From the NCBI GenBank assembly GCA_032622095.1, contig CP136061.1:83800324-83864323 (forward strand): 64,000 bases of DNA, read 5' to 3'. The notes beneath the pieces were generated by a model. That model had not been told where the DNA came from. It worked only from the letters and a program-made list of their open reading frames with translations, and did not search any database. Every line of letters begins with the position of its first letter. Positions within the stretch are counted from its first letter, which is position 1. Below, one piece after another: positions 8,459 through 23,277 of the stretch. A program made the position numbers and the translations under genes. The stretch comes from Siphonodentalium dalli (Eukaryota > Mollusca > Scaphopoda > Gadilida > Siphonodentaliidae).

Positions 8459-9811
8459 TTACTGAAATAAAAAATGGATTATATCGAGCAGTAGTTGTTT
8501 ATTTTTCCAATATGAGGCATCCTGAAAATTAGTGTCAATCCTCAAAATAAAGCCAAAAAATTTAGATTTTTTTTTCAATTTTACTAGCTGATGCATCTCG
8601 TATAACTGAAGAATGCCCTTATATACGATACTATTACTAAATTGAAGAGGATATGTTAATATACATTTTGAGTGGGATAACTTGTCCAATTTTAAACCCT
8701 TTTCATGCAAAATTTGTCAATTTATAATAAACATTTACAAAAATTAACAGAAAATTTAAATAAAAAATACTTTAATAGCATAATAAAGCAACTATAAGTC
8801 AATTTAAATATCTAAACATCATCATACAACATCAGCCACAGTCTCAGGCATGAAATTTGACCAGATGGCAGGGCATACTGTCTGTTTAACAAACCTGCCA
8901 TGACAGTTTTGCACGACATTAACACTACTGGCGATGCCATCACCCCCCCCCCCCCCCGACTTGGGGTGGGACTACGGTCCCCGATAAGGCTACTGGGTGC
9001 CGGGAAATCTTAATTGGGTTAACTGCCACCTTTTCCCAATGGGGGGGGGGGCTAACACTACTCAAATTTTTGGGGAGGGGGGCTTTGGCCCCCCTGACCC
9101 CCTAATGGTACCTGATGTCCATGCAAAATTCCCAGATTTATCACTTTCTTTACTATCTACAGGCGAATCCATGCGTTTCTTCTTTAAATCTGTCCAAAAT
9201 GTGGTCATTATCATTTGAAAATAAGAAAATATGGAATTAACAACTTATCATGGCGAGACGTGAAATTTCGTAAAATTCATATTTTTCCTATAGGAATCAC
9301 TGAACTAAATGGTTTCCCATAGGCGACAGTGTTAACGTTTCCGCCAAATTCACTGAATTGAAGCCTGCAGGCCATACCAGTGATGTTTACCCAGCTAGAT
9401 TGACACCAGTTGATCACGAAAATGCAAGAAAAATCATAGGTCATGTGTTTACTTTTAAAAATAAATCCCCAAGTGTACGACGGGGCTATCCCACAGCCAA
9501 ATTTGATCTGGAAAAATCCAGAACTACAGCAGCTAGTTAAATAAATTTCCCGCTCACAAAAATCCATTCCCCCATTCATTCACCAGTTTAAATTATTTAG
9601 ATATTATGTACAAGTCAAATAAACGCGATGTCATCCTTTAACAACGTGTCGCATGTATCAGGTGAAGGTCATTCTTCAGTTACCTTCACCTTTAGGGTTC
9701 CACGGTGTACTCGCTCCCCGACTCTAGAACACATTTAGCTCCCTGATTCCTATATATATGTATATGTGTGAAACACAGCGTTTCTTATAGTATTTTATCA
9801 AAATATAGACC
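8459..9811 (+). repeat. Monomer 8, long, 1353 bp
   Basis: C-run 15, G-run 11. E at 9293-9750. Confidence 0.97.
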
Positions 9812-10698
9812 TTACTGAAATAAAAAATGGATTATATCGAGCAGTAGTTGTTTATTTTTCCAATATGAGGCATCCTGAAAATTAGTGTCAATCCTCAAAA
9901 TAAAGCCAAAAAATTTAGATTTTTTTTTCAATTTTACTAGCTGATGCATCTCGTATAACTGAAGAATGCCCTTATATACGATACTATTACTAAATTGAAG
10001 AGGATATGTTAATATACATTTTGAGTGGGATAACTTGTCCAATTTTAAACCCTTTTCATGCAAAATTTGTCAATTTATAATAAACATTTACAAAAATTAA
10101 CAGAAAATTTAAATAAAAAATACTTTAATAGCATAATAAAGCAACTATAAGTCAATTTAAATATCTAAACATCATCATACAACATCAGCCACAGTCTCAG
10201 GCATGAAATTTGACCAGATGGCAGGGCATACTGTCTGTTTAACAAACCTGCCATGACAGTTTTGCACGACATTAACACTACTGGCGATGCCATCACCCCC
10301 CCCCCGACTTGGGGTGGGACTACGGTCCCCGATAAGGCTACTGGGTGCCGGGAAATCTTAATTGGGTTAACTGCCACCTTTTCCCAATGGGGGGGGGGGG
10401 CTAACACTACTCAAATTTTTGGGGAGGGGGGCTTTGGCCCCCCTGACCCCCTAATGGTACCTGATGTCCATGCAAAATTCCCAGATTTATCACTTTCTTT
10501 ACTATCTACAGGCGAATCCATGCGTTTCTTCTTTAAATCTGTCCAAAATGTGGTCATTATCATTTGAAAATAAGAAAATATGGAATTAACAACTTATCAT
10601 GGCGAGACGTGAAATTTCGTAAAATTCATATTTTTCCTATATATATGTATATGTGTGAAACACAGCGTTTCTTATAGTATTTTATCAAAATATAGACC
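9812..10698 (+). repeat. Monomer 9, short, 887 bp
   Basis: C-run 10, G-run 12. E absent. Confidence 0.97.
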
Positions 10699-12048
10699 TT
10701 ACTGAAATAAAAAATGGATTATATCGAGCAGTAGTTGTTTATTTTTCCAATATGAGGCATCCTGAAAATTAGTGTCAATCCTCAAAATAAAGCCAAAAAA
10801 TTTAGATTTTTTTTTCAATTTTACTAGCTGATGCATCTCGTATAACTGAAGAATGCCCTTATATACGATACTATTACTAAATTGAAGAGGATATGTTAAT
10901 ATACATTTTGAGTGGGATAACTTGTCCAATTTTAAACCCTTTTCATGCAAAATTTGTCAATTTATAATAAACATTTACAAAAATTAACAGAAAATTTAAA
11001 TAAAAAATACTTTAATAGCATAATAAAGCAACTATAAGTCAATTTAAATATCTAAACATCATCATACAACATCAGCCACAGTCTCAGGCATGAAATTTGA
11101 CCAGATGGCAGGGCATACTGTCTGTTTAACAAACCTGCCATGACAGTTTTGCACGACATTAACACTACTGGCGATGCCATCACCCCCCCCCCCGACTTGG
11201 GGTGGGACTACGGTCCCCGATAAGGCTACTGGGTGCCGGGAAATCTTAATTGGGTTAACTGCCACCTTTTCCCAATGGGGGGGGGGGGCTAACACTACTC
11301 AAATTTTTGGGGAGGGGGGCTTTGGCCCCCCTGACCCCCTAATGGTACCTGATGTCCATGCAAAATTCCCAGATTTATCACTTTCTTTACTATCTACAGG
11401 CGAATCCATGCGTTTCTTCTTTAAATCTGTCCAAAATGTGGTCATTATCATTTGAAAATAAGAAAATATGGAATTAACAACTTATCATGGCGAGACGTGA
11501 AATTTCGTAAAATTCATATTTTTCCTATAGGAATCACTGAACTAAATGGTTTCCCATAGGCGACAGTGTTAACGTTTCCGCCAAATTCACTGAATTGAAG
11601 CCTGCAGGCCATACCAGTGATGTTTACCCAGCTAGATTGACACCAGTTGATCACGAAAATGCAAGAAAAATCATAGGTCATGTGTTTACTTTTAAAAATA
11701 AATCCCCAAGTGTACGACGGGGCTATCCCACAGCCAAATTTGATCTGGAAAAATCCAGAACTACAGCAGCTAGTTAAATAAATTTCCCGCTCACAAAAAT
11801 CCATTCCCCCATTCATTCACCAGTTTAAATTATTTAGATATTATGTACAAGTCAAATAAACGCGATGTCATCCTTTAACAACGTGTCGCATGTATCAGGT
11901 GAAGGTCATTCTTCAGTTACCTTCACCTTTAGGGTTCCACGGTGTACTCGCTCCCCGACTCTAGAACACATTTAGCTCCCTGATTCCTATATATATGTAT
12001 ATGTGTGAAACACAGCGTTTCTTATAGTATTTTATCAAAATATAGACC
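10699..12048 (+). repeat. Monomer 10, long, 1350 bp
   Basis: C-run 11, G-run 12. E at 11530-11987. Confidence 0.97.
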
Positions 12049-13400
12049 TTACTGAAATAAAAAATGGATTATATCGAGCAGTAGTTGTTTATTTTTCCAA
12101 TATGAGGCATCCTGAAAATTAGTGTCAATCCTCAAAATAAAGCCAAAAAATTTAGATTTTTTTTTCAATTTTACTAGCTGATGCATCTCGTATAACTGAA
12201 GAATGCCCTTATATACGATACTATTACTAAATTGAAGAGGATATGTTAATATACATTTTGAGTGGGATAACTTGTCCAATTTTAAACCCTTTTCATGCAA
12301 AATTTGTCAATTTATAATAAACATTTACAAAAATTAACAGAAAATTTAAATAAAAAATACTTTAATAGCATAATAAAGCAACTATAAGTCAATTTAAATA
12401 TCTAAACATCATCATACAACATCAGCCACAGTCTCAGGCATGAAATTTGACCAGATGGCAGGGCATACTGTCTGTTTAACAAACCTGCCATGACAGTTTT
12501 GCACGACATTAACACTACTGGCGATGCCATCACCCACCCCCCCCCCGACTTGGGGTGGGACTACGGTCCCCGATAAGGCTACTGGGTGCCGGGAAATCTT
12601 AATTGGGTTAACTGCCACCTTTTCCCAATGGGGGGGGGGGCTAACACTACTCAAATTTTTGGGGAGGGGGGCTTTGGCCCCCCTGACCCCCTAATGGTAC
12701 CTGATGTCCATGCAAAATTCCCAGATTTATCACTTTCTTTACTATCTACAGGCGAATCCATGCGTTTCTTCTTTAAATCTGTCCAAAATGTGGTCATTAT
12801 CATTTGAAAATAAGAAAATATGGAATTAACAACTTATCATGGCGAGACGTGAAATTTCGTAAAATTCATATTTTTCCTATAGGAATCACTGAACTAAATG
12901 GTTTCCCATAGGCGACAGTGTTAACGTTTCCGCCAAATTCACTGAATTGAAGCCTGCAGGCCATACCAGTGATGTTTACCCAGCTAGATTGACACCAGTT
13001 GATCACGAAAATGCAAGAAAAATCATAGGTCATGTGTTTACTTTTAAAAATAAATCCCCAAGTGTACGACGGGGCTATCCCACAGCCAAATTTGATCTGG
13101 AAAAATCCAGAACTACAGCAGCTAGTTAAATAAATTTCCCGCTCACAAAAATCCATTCCCCCATTCATTCACCAGTTTAAATTATTTAGATATTATGTAC
13201 AAGTCAAATAAACGCGATGTCATCCTTTAACAACGTGTCGCATGTATCAGGTGAAGGTCATTCTTCAGTTACCTTCACCTTTAGGGTTCCACGGTGTACT
13301 CGCTCCCCGACTCTAGAACACATTTAGCTCCCTGATTCCTATATATATGTATATGTGTGAAACACAGCGTTTCTTATAGTATTTTATCAAAATATAGACC
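12049..13400 (+). repeat. Monomer 11, long, 1352 bp
   Basis: C-run interrupted as C3-A-C10 (A at 12536), G-run 11. E at 12882-13339. Confidence 0.97.
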
Positions 13401-14748
13401 TTACTGAAATAAAAAATGGATTATATCGAGCAGTAGTTGTTTATTTTTCCAATATGAGGCATCCTGAAAATTAGTGTCAATCCTCAAAATAAAGCCAAAA
13501 AATTTAGATTTTTTTTTCAATTTTACTAGCTGATGCATCTCGTATAACTGAAGAATGCCCTTATATACGATACTATTACTAAATTGAAGAGGATATGTTA
13601 ATATACATTTTGAGTGGGATAACTTGTCCAATTTTAAACCCTTTTCATGCAAAATTTGTCAATTTATAATAAACATTTACAAAAATTACAGAAAATTTAA
13701 ATAAAAAATACTTTAATAGCATAATAAAGCAACTATAAGTCAATTTAAATATCTAAACATCATCATACAACATCAGCCACAGTCTCAGGCATGAAATTTG
13801 ACCAGATGGCAGGGCATACTGTCTGTTTAACAAACCTGCCATGACAGTTTTGCACGACATTAACACTACTGGCGATGCCATCACCCCCCCCCCCCGACTT
13901 GGGGTGGGACTACGGTCCCCGATAAGGCTACTGGGTGCCGGGAAATCTTAATTGGGTTAACTGCCACCTTTTCCCAATGGGGGGGGGGCTAACACTACTC
14001 AAATTTTTGGGGAGGGGGGCTTTGGCCCCCCTGACCCCCTAATGGTACCTGATGTCCATGCAAAATTCCCAGATTTATCACTTTCTTTACTATCTACAGG
14101 CGAATCCATGCGTTTCTTCTTTAAATCTGTCCAAAATGTGGTCATTATCATTTGAAAATAAGAAAATATGGAATTAACAACTTATCATGGCGAGACGTGA
14201 AATTTCGTAAAATTCATATTTTTCCTATAGGAATCACTGAACTAAATGGTTTCCCATAGGCGACAGTGTTAACGTTTCCGCCAAATTCACTGAATTGAAG
14301 CCTGCAGGCCATACCAGTGATGTTTACCCAGCTAGATTGACACCAGTTGATCACGAAAATGCAAGAAAAATCATAGGTCATGTGTTTACTTTTAAAAATA
14401 AATCCCCAAGTGTACGACGGGGCTATCCCACAGCCAAATTTGATCTGGAAAAATCCAGAACTACAGCAGCTAGTTAAATAAATTTCCCGCTCACAAAAAT
14501 CCATTCCCCCATTCATTCACCAGTTTAAATTATTTAGATATTATGTACAAGTCAAATAAACGCGATGTCATCCTTTAACAACGTGTCGCATGTATCAGGT
14601 GAAGGTCATTCTTCAGTTACCTTCACCTTTAGGGTTCCACGGTGTACTCGCTCCCCGACTCTAGAACACATTTAGCTCCCTGATTCCTATATATATGTAT
14701 ATGTGTGAAACACAGCGTTTCTTATAGTATTTTATCAAAATATAGACC
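13401..14748 (+). repeat. Monomer 12, long, 1348 bp
   Basis: C-run 12, G-run 10. E at 14230-14687. One A missing near 13688, the only indel outside the C- and G-runs that I see beyond the patch at 44557-47420. Confidence 0.97.
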
Positions 14749-15638
14749 TTACTGAAATAAAAAATGGATTATATCGAGCAGTAGTTGTTTATTTTTCCAA
14801 TATGAGGCATCCTGAAAATTAGTGTCAATCCTCAAAATAAAGCCAAAAAATTTAGATTTTTTTTTCAATTTTACTAGCTGATGCATCTCGTATAACTGAA
14901 GAATGCCCTTATATACGATACTATTACTAAATTGAAGAGGATATGTTAATATACATTTTGAGTGGGATAACTTGTCCAATTTTAAACCCTTTTCATGCAA
15001 AATTTGTCAATTTATAATAAACATTTACAAAAATTAACAGAAAATTTAAATAAAAAATACTTTAATAGCATAATAAAGCAACTATAAGTCAATTTAAATA
15101 TCTAAACATCATCATACAACATCAGCCACAGTCTCAGGCATGAAATTTGACCAGATGGCAGGGCATACTGTCTGTTTAACAAACCTGCCATGACAGTTTT
15201 GCACGACATTAACACTACTGGCGATGCCATCACCCCCCCCCCCCCCCGACTTGGGGTGGGACTACGGTCCCCGATAAGGCTACTGGGTGCCGGGAAATCT
15301 TAATTGGGTTAACTGCCACCTTTTCCCAATGGGGGGGGGGCTAACACTACTCAAATTTTTGGGGAGGGGGGCTTTGGCCCTCCTGACCCCCTAATGGTAC
15401 CTGATGTCCATGCAAAATTCCCAGATTTATCACTTTCTTTACTATCTACAGGCGAATCCATGCGTTTCTTCTTTAAATCTGTCCAAAATGTGGTCATTAT
15501 CATTTGAAAATAAGAAAATATGGAATTAACAACTTATCATGGCGAGACGTGAAATTTCGTAAAATTCATATTTTTCCTATATATATGTATATGTGTGAAA
15601 CACAGCGTTTCTTATAGTATTTTATCAAAATATAGACC
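14749..15638 (+). repeat. Monomer 13, short, 890 bp
   Basis: C-run 15, G-run 10. E absent. C>T at 15381 disrupts one pair of the GC hairpin. Confidence 0.97.
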
Positions 15639-16989
15639 TTACTGAAATAAAAAATGGATTATATCGAGCAGTAGTTGTTTATTTTTCCAATATGAGGCAT
15701 CCTGAAAATTAGTGTCAATCCTCAAAATAAAGCCAAAAAATTTAGATTTTTTTTTCAATTTTACTAGCTGATGCATCTCGTATAACTGAAGAATGCCCTT
15801 ATATACGATACTATTACTAAATTGAAGAGGATATGTTAATATACATTTTGAGTGGGATAACTTGTCCAATTTTAAACCCTTTTCATGCAAAATTTGTCAA
15901 TTTATAATAAACATTTACAAAAATTAACAGAAAATTTAAATAAAAAATACTTTAATAGCATAATAAAGCAACTATAAGTCAATTTAAATATCTAAACATC
16001 ATCATACAACATCAGCCACAGTCTCAGGCATGAAATTTGACCAGATGGCAGGGCATACTGTCTGTTTAACAAACCTGCCATGACAGTTTTGCACGACATT
16101 AACACTACTGGCGATGCCATCACCCCCCCCCCCCCCGACTTGGGGTGGGACTACGGTCCCCGATAAGGCTACTGGGTGCCGGGAAATCTTAATTGGGTTA
16201 ACTGCCACCTTTTCCCAATGGGGGGGGGGCTAACACTACTCAAATTTTTGGGGAGGGGGGCTTTGGCCCCCCTGACCCCCTAATGGTACCTGATGTCCAT
16301 GCAAAATTCCCAGATTTATCACTTTCTTTACTATCTACAGGCGAATCCATGCGTTTCTTCTTTAAATCTGTCCAAAATGTGGTCATTATCATTTGAAAAT
16401 AAGAAAATATGGAATTAACAACTTATCATGGCGAGACGTGAAATTTCGTAAAATTCATATTTTTCCTATAGGAATCACTGAACTAAATGGTTTCCCATAG
16501 GCGACAGTGTTAACGTTTCCGCCAAATTCACTGAATTGAAGCCTGCAGGCCATACCAGTGATGTTTACCCAGCTAGATTGACACCAGTTGATCACGAAAA
16601 TGCAAGAAAAATCATAGGTCATGTGTTTACTTTTAAAAATAAATCCCCAAGTGTACGACGGGGCTATCCCACAGCCAAATTTGATCTGGAAAAATCCAGA
16701 ACTACAGCAGCTAGTTAAATAAATTTCCCGCTCACAAAAATCCATTCCCCCATTCATTCACCAGTTTAAATTATTTAGATATTATGTACAAGTCAAATAA
16801 ACGCGATGTCATCCTTTAACAACGTGTCGCATGTATCAGGTGAAGGTCATTCTTCAGTTACCTTCACCTTTAGGGTTCCACGGTGTACTCGCTCCCCGAC
16901 TCTAGAACACATTTAGCTCCCTGATTCCTATATATATGTATATGTGTGAAACACAGCGTTTCTTATAGTATTTTATCAAAATATAGACC
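15639..16989 (+). repeat. Monomer 14, long, 1351 bp
   Basis: C-run 14, G-run 10. E at 16471-16928. Confidence 0.97.
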
Positions 16990-18339
16990 TTACTGAAATA
17001 AAAAATGGATTATATCGAGCAGTAGTTGTTTATTTTTCCAATATGAGGCATCCTGAAAATTAGTGTCAATCCTCAAAATAAAGCCAAAAAATTTAGATTT
17101 TTTTTTCAATTTTACTAGCTGATGCATCTCGTATAACTGAAGAATGCCCTTATATACGATACTATTACTAAATTGAAGAGGATATGTTAATATACATTTT
17201 GAGTGGGATAACTTGTCCAATTTTAAACCCTTTTCATGCAAAATTTGTCAATTTATAATAAACATTTACAAAAATTAACAGAAAATTTAAATAAAAAATA
17301 CTTTAATAGCATAATAAAGCAACTATAAGTCAATTTAAATATCTAAACATCATCATACAACATCAGCCACAGTCTCAGGCATGAAATTTGACCAGATGGC
17401 AGGGCATACTGTCTGTTTAACAAACCTGCCATGACAGTTTTGCACGACATTAACACTACTGGCGATGCCATCACCCCCCCCCCCCCGACTTGGGGTGGGA
17501 CTACGGTCCCCGATAAGGCTACTGGGTGCCGGGAAATCTTAATTGGGTTAACTGCCACCTTTTCCCAATGGGGGGGGGGCTAACACTACTCAAATTTTTG
17601 GGGAGGGGGGCTTTGGCCCCCCTGACCCCCTAATGGTACCTGATGTCCATGCAAAATTCCCAGATTTATCACTTTCTTTACTATCTACAGGCGAATCCAT
17701 GCGTTTCTTCTTTAAATCTGTCCAAAATGTGGTCATTATCATTTGAAAATAAGAAAATATGGAATTAACAACTTATCATGGCGAGACGTGAAATTTCGTA
17801 AAATTCATATTTTTCCTATAGGAATCACTGAACTAAATGGTTTCCCATAGGCGACAGTGTTAACGTTTCCGCCAAATTCACTGAATTGAAGCCTGCAGGC
17901 CATACCAGTGATGTTTACCCAGCTAGATTGACACCAGTTGATCACGAAAATGCAAGAAAAATCATAGGTCATGTGTTTACTTTTAAAAATAAATCCCCAA
18001 GTGTACGACGGGGCTATCCCACAGCCAAATTTGATCTGGAAAAATCCAGAACTACAGCAGCTAGTTAAATAAATTTCCCGCTCACAAAAATCCATTCCCC
18101 CATTCATTCACCAGTTTAAATTATTTAGATATTATGTACAAGTCAAATAAACGCGATGTCATCCTTTAACAACGTGTCGCATGTATCAGGTGAAGGTCAT
18201 TCTTCAGTTACCTTCACCTTTAGGGTTCCACGGTGTACTCGCTCCCCGACTCTAGAACACATTTAGCTCCCTGATTCCTATATATATGTATATGTGTGAA
18301 ACACAGCGTTTCTTATAGTATTTTATCAAAATATAGACC
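16990..18339 (+). repeat. Monomer 15, long, 1350 bp
   Basis: C-run 13, G-run 10. E at 17821-18278. Confidence 0.97.
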
Positions 18340-19692
18340 TTACTGAAATAAAAAATGGATTATATCGAGCAGTAGTTGTTTATTTTTCCAATATGAGGCA
18401 TCCTGAAAATTAGTGTCAATCCTCAAAATAAAGCCAAAAAATTTAGATTTTTTTTTCAATTTTACTAGCTGATGCATCTCGTATAACTGAAGAATGCCCT
18501 TATATACGATACTATTACTAAATTGAAGAGGATATGTTAATATACATTTTGAGTGGGATAACTTGTCCAATTTTAAACCCTTTTCATGCAAAATTTGTCA
18601 ATTTATAATAAACATTTACAAAAATTAACAGAAAATTTAAATAAAAAATACTTTAATAGCATAATAAAGCAACTATAAGTCAATTTAAATATCTAAACAT
18701 CATCATACAACATCAGCCACAGTCTCAGGCATGAAATTTGACCAGATGGCAGGGCATACTGTCTGTTTAACAAACCTGCCATGACAGTTTTGCACGACAT
18801 TAACACTACTGGCGATGCCATCACCCCCCCCCCCCCCCGACTTGGGGTGGGACTACGGTCCCCGATAAGGCTACTGGGTGCCGGGAAATCTTAATTGGGT
18901 TAACTGCCACCTTTTACCAATGGGGGGGGGGGCTAACACTACTCAAATTTTTGGGGAGGGGGGCTTTGGCCCCCCTGACCCCCTAATGGTACCTGATGTC
19001 CATGCAAAATTCCCAGATTTATCACTTTCTTTACTATCTACAGGCGAATCCATGCGTTTCTTCTTTAAATCTGTCCAAAATGTGGTCATTATCATTTGAA
19101 AATAAGAAAATATGGAATTAACAACTTATCATGGCGAGACGTGAAATTTCGTAAAATTCATATTTTTCCTATAGGAATCACTGAACTAAATGGTTTCCCA
19201 TAGGCGACAGTGTTAACGTTTCCGCCAAATTCACTGAATTGAAGCCTGCAGGCCATACCAGTGATGTTTACCCAGCTAGATTGACACCAGTTGATCACGA
19301 AAATGCAAGAAAAATCATAGGTCATGTGTTTACTTTTAAAAATAAATCCCCAAGTGTACGACGGGGCTATCCCACAGCCAAATTTGATCTGGAAAAATCC
19401 AGAACTACAGCAGCTAGTTAAATAAATTTCCCGCTCACAAAAATCCATTCCCCCATTCATTCACCAGTTTAAATTATTTAGATATTATGTACAAGTCAAA
19501 TAAACGCGATGTCATCCTTTAACAACGTGTCGCATGTATCAGGTGAAGGTCATTCTTCAGTTACCTTCACCTTTAGGGTTCCACGGTGTACTCGCTCCCC
19601 GACTCTAGAACACATTTAGCTCCCTGATTCCTATATATATGTATATGTGTGAAACACAGCGTTTCTTATAGTATTTTATCAAAATATAGACC
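18340..19692 (+). repeat. Monomer 16, long, 1353 bp
   Basis: C-run 15, G-run 11. E at 19174-19631. C>A at 18916 next to the G-run. Confidence 0.97.
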
Positions 19693-21040
19693 TTACTGAA
19701 ATAAAAAATGGATTATATCGAGCAGTAGTTGTTTATTTTTCCAATATGAGGCATCCTGAAAATTAGTGTCAATCCTCAAAATAAAGCCAAAAAATTTAGA
19801 TTTTTTTTTCAATTTTACTAGCTGATGCATCTCGTATAACTGAAGAATGCCCTTATATACGATACTATTACTAAATTGAAGAGGATATGTTAATATACAT
19901 TTTGAGTGGGATAACTTGTCCAATTTTAAACCCTTTTCATGCAAAATTTATCAATTTATAATAAACATTTACAAAAATTAACAGAAAATTTAAATAAAAA
20001 ATACTTTAATAGCATAATAAAGCAACTATAAGTCAATTTAAATATCTAAACATCATCATACAACATCAGCCACAGTCTCAGGCATGAAATTTGACCAGAT
20101 GGCAGGGCATACTGTCTGTTTAACAAACCTGCCATGACAGTTTTGCACGACATTAACACTACTGGCGATGCCATCACCCCCCCCCCCCGACTTGGGGTGG
20201 GACTACGGTCCCCGATAAGGCTACTGGGTGCCGGGAAATCTTAATTGGGTTAACTGCCACCTTTTCCCAATGGGGGGGGGCTAACACTACTCAAATTTTT
20301 GGGGAGGGGGGCTTTGGCCCCCCTGACCCCCTAATGGTACCTGATGTCCATGCAAAATTCCCAGATTTATCACTTTCTTTACTATCTACAGGCGAATCCA
20401 TGCGTTTCTTCTTTAAATCTGTCCAAAATGTGGTCATTATCATTTGAAAATAAGAAAATATGGAATTAACAACTTATCATGGCGAGACGTGAAATTTCGT
20501 AAAATTCATATTTTTCCTATAGGAATCACTGAACTAAATGGTTTCCCATAGGCGACAGTGTTAACGTTTCCGCCAAATTCACTGAATTGAAGCCTGCAGG
20601 CCATACCAGTGATGTTTACCCAGCTAGATTGACACCAGTTGATCACGAAAATGCAAGAAAAATCATAGGTCATGTGTTTACTTTTAAAAATAAATCCCCA
20701 AGTGTACGACGGGGCTATCCCACAGCCAAATTTGATCTGGAAAAATCCAGAACTACAGCAGCTAGTTAAATAAATTTCCCGCTCACAAAAATCCATTCCC
20801 CCATTCATTCACCAGTTTAAATTATTTAGATATTATGTACAAGTCAAATAAACGCGATGTCATCCTTTAACAACGTGTCGCATGTATCAGGTGAAGGTCA
20901 TTCTTCAGTTACCTTCACCTTTAGGGTTCCACGGTGTACTCGCTCCCCGACTCTAGAACACATTTAGCTCCCTGATTCCTATATATATGTATATGTGTGA
21001 AACACAGCGTTTCTTATAGTATTTTATCAAAATATAGACC
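19693..21040 (+). repeat. Monomer 17, long, 1348 bp
   Basis: C-run 12, G-run 9. E at 20522-20979. G>A at 19950. Confidence 0.97.
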
Positions 21041-22389
21041 TTACTGAAATAAAAAATGGATTATATCGAGCAGTAGTTGTTTATTTTTCCAATATGAGGC
21101 ATCCTGAAAATTAGTGTCAATCCTCAAAATAAAGCCAAAAAATTTAGATTTTTTTTTCAATTTTACTAGCTGATGCATCTCGTATAACTGAAGAATGCCC
21201 TTATATACGATACTATTACTAAATTGAAGAGGATATGTTAATATACATTTTGAGTGGGATAACTTGTCCAATTTTAAACCCTTTTCATGCAAAATTTGTC
21301 AATTTATAATAAACATTTACAAAAATTAACAGAAAATTTAAATAAAAAATACTTTAATAGCATAATAAAGCAACTATAAGTCAATTTAAATATCTAAACA
21401 TCATCATACAACATCAGCCACAGTCTCAGGCATGAAATTTGACCAGATGGCAGGGCATACTGTCTGTTTAACAAACCTGCCATGACAGTTTTGCACGACA
21501 TTAACACTACTGGCGATGCCATCACCCCCCCCCCCCCGACTTGGGGTGGGACTACGGTCCCCGATAAGGCTACTGGGTGCCGGGAAATCTTAATTGGGTT
21601 AACTGCCACCTTTTCCCAATGGGGGGGGGCTAACACTACTCAAATTTTTGGGGAGGGGGGCTTTGGCCCCCCTGACCCCCTAATGGTACCTGATGTCCAT
21701 GCAAAATTCCCAGATTTATCACTTTCTTTACTATCTACAGGCGAATCCATGCGTTTCTTCTTTAAATCTGTCCAAAATGTGGTCATTATCATTTGAAAAT
21801 AAGAAAATATGGAATTAACAACTTATCATGGCGAGACGTGAAATTTCGTAAAATTCATATTTTTCCTATAGGAATCACTGAACTAAATGGTTTCCCATAG
21901 GCGACAGTGTTAACGTTTCCGCCAAATTCACTGAATTGAAGCCTGCAGGCCATACCAGTGATGTTTACCCAGCTAGATTGACACCAGTTGATCACGAAAA
22001 TGCAAGAAAAATCATAGGTCATGTGTTTACTTTTAAAAATAAATCCCCAAGTGTACGACGGGGCTATCCCACAGCCAAATTTGATCTGGAAAAATCCAGA
22101 ACTACAGCAGCTAGTTAAATAAATTTCCCGCTCACAAAAATCCATTCCCCCATTCATTCACCAGTTTAAATTATTTAGATATTATGTACAAGTCAAATAA
22201 ACGCGATGTCATCCTTTAACAACGTGTCGCATGTATCAGGTGAAGGTCATTCTTCAGTTACCTTCACCTTTAGGGTTCCACGGTGTACTCGCTCCCCGAC
22301 TCTAGAACACATTTAGCTCCCTGATTCCTATATATATGTATATGTGTGAAACACAGCGTTTCTTATAGTATTTTATCAAAATATAGACC
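21041..22389 (+). repeat. Monomer 18, long, 1349 bp
   Basis: C-run 13, G-run 9, the same signature as monomer 2. E at 21871-22328. Confidence 0.97.
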
Positions 22390-23277
22390 TTACTGAAATA
22401 AAAAATGGATTATATCGAGCAGTAGTTGTTTATTTTTCCAATATGAGGCATCCTGAAAATTAGTGTCAATCCTCAAAATAAAGCCAAAAAATTTAGATTT
22501 TTTTTTCAATTTTACTAGCTGATGCATCTCGTATAACTGAAGAATGCCCTTATATACGATACTATTACTAAATTGAAGAGGATATGTTAATATACATTTT
22601 GAGTGGGATAACTTGTCCAATTTTAAACCCTTTTCATGCAAAATTTGTCAATTTATAATAAACATTTACAAAAATTAACAGAAAATTTAAATAAAAAATA
22701 CTTTAATAGCATAATAAAGCAACTATAAGTCAATTTAAATATCTAAACATCATCATACAACATCAGCCACAGTCTCAGGCATGAAATTTGACCAGATGGC
22801 AGGGCATACTGTCTGTTTAACAAACCTGCCATGACAGTTTTGCACGACATTAACACTACTGGCGATGCCATCACCCCCCCCCCCCCCGACTTGGGGTGGG
22901 ACTACGGTCCCCGATAAGGCTACTGGGTGCCGGGAAATCTTAATTGGGTTAACTGCCACCTTTTCCCAATGGGGGGGGGCTAACACTACTCAAATTTTTG
23001 GGGAGGGGGGCTTTGGCCCCCCTGACCCCCTAATGGTACCTGATGTCCATGCAAAATTCCCAGATTTATCACTTTCTTTACTATCTACAGGCGAATCCAT
23101 GCGTTTCTTCTTTAAATCTGTCCAAAATGTGGTCATTATCATTTGAAAATAAGAAAATATGGAATTAACAACTTATCATGGCGAGACGTGAAATTTCGTA
23201 AAATTCATATTTTTCCTATATATATGTATATGTGTGAAACACAGCGTTTCTTATAGTATTTTATCAAAATATAGACC
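22390..23277 (+). repeat. Monomer 19, short, 888 bp
   Basis: C-run 14, G-run 9, the same signature as monomer 3. E absent. Confidence 0.97.
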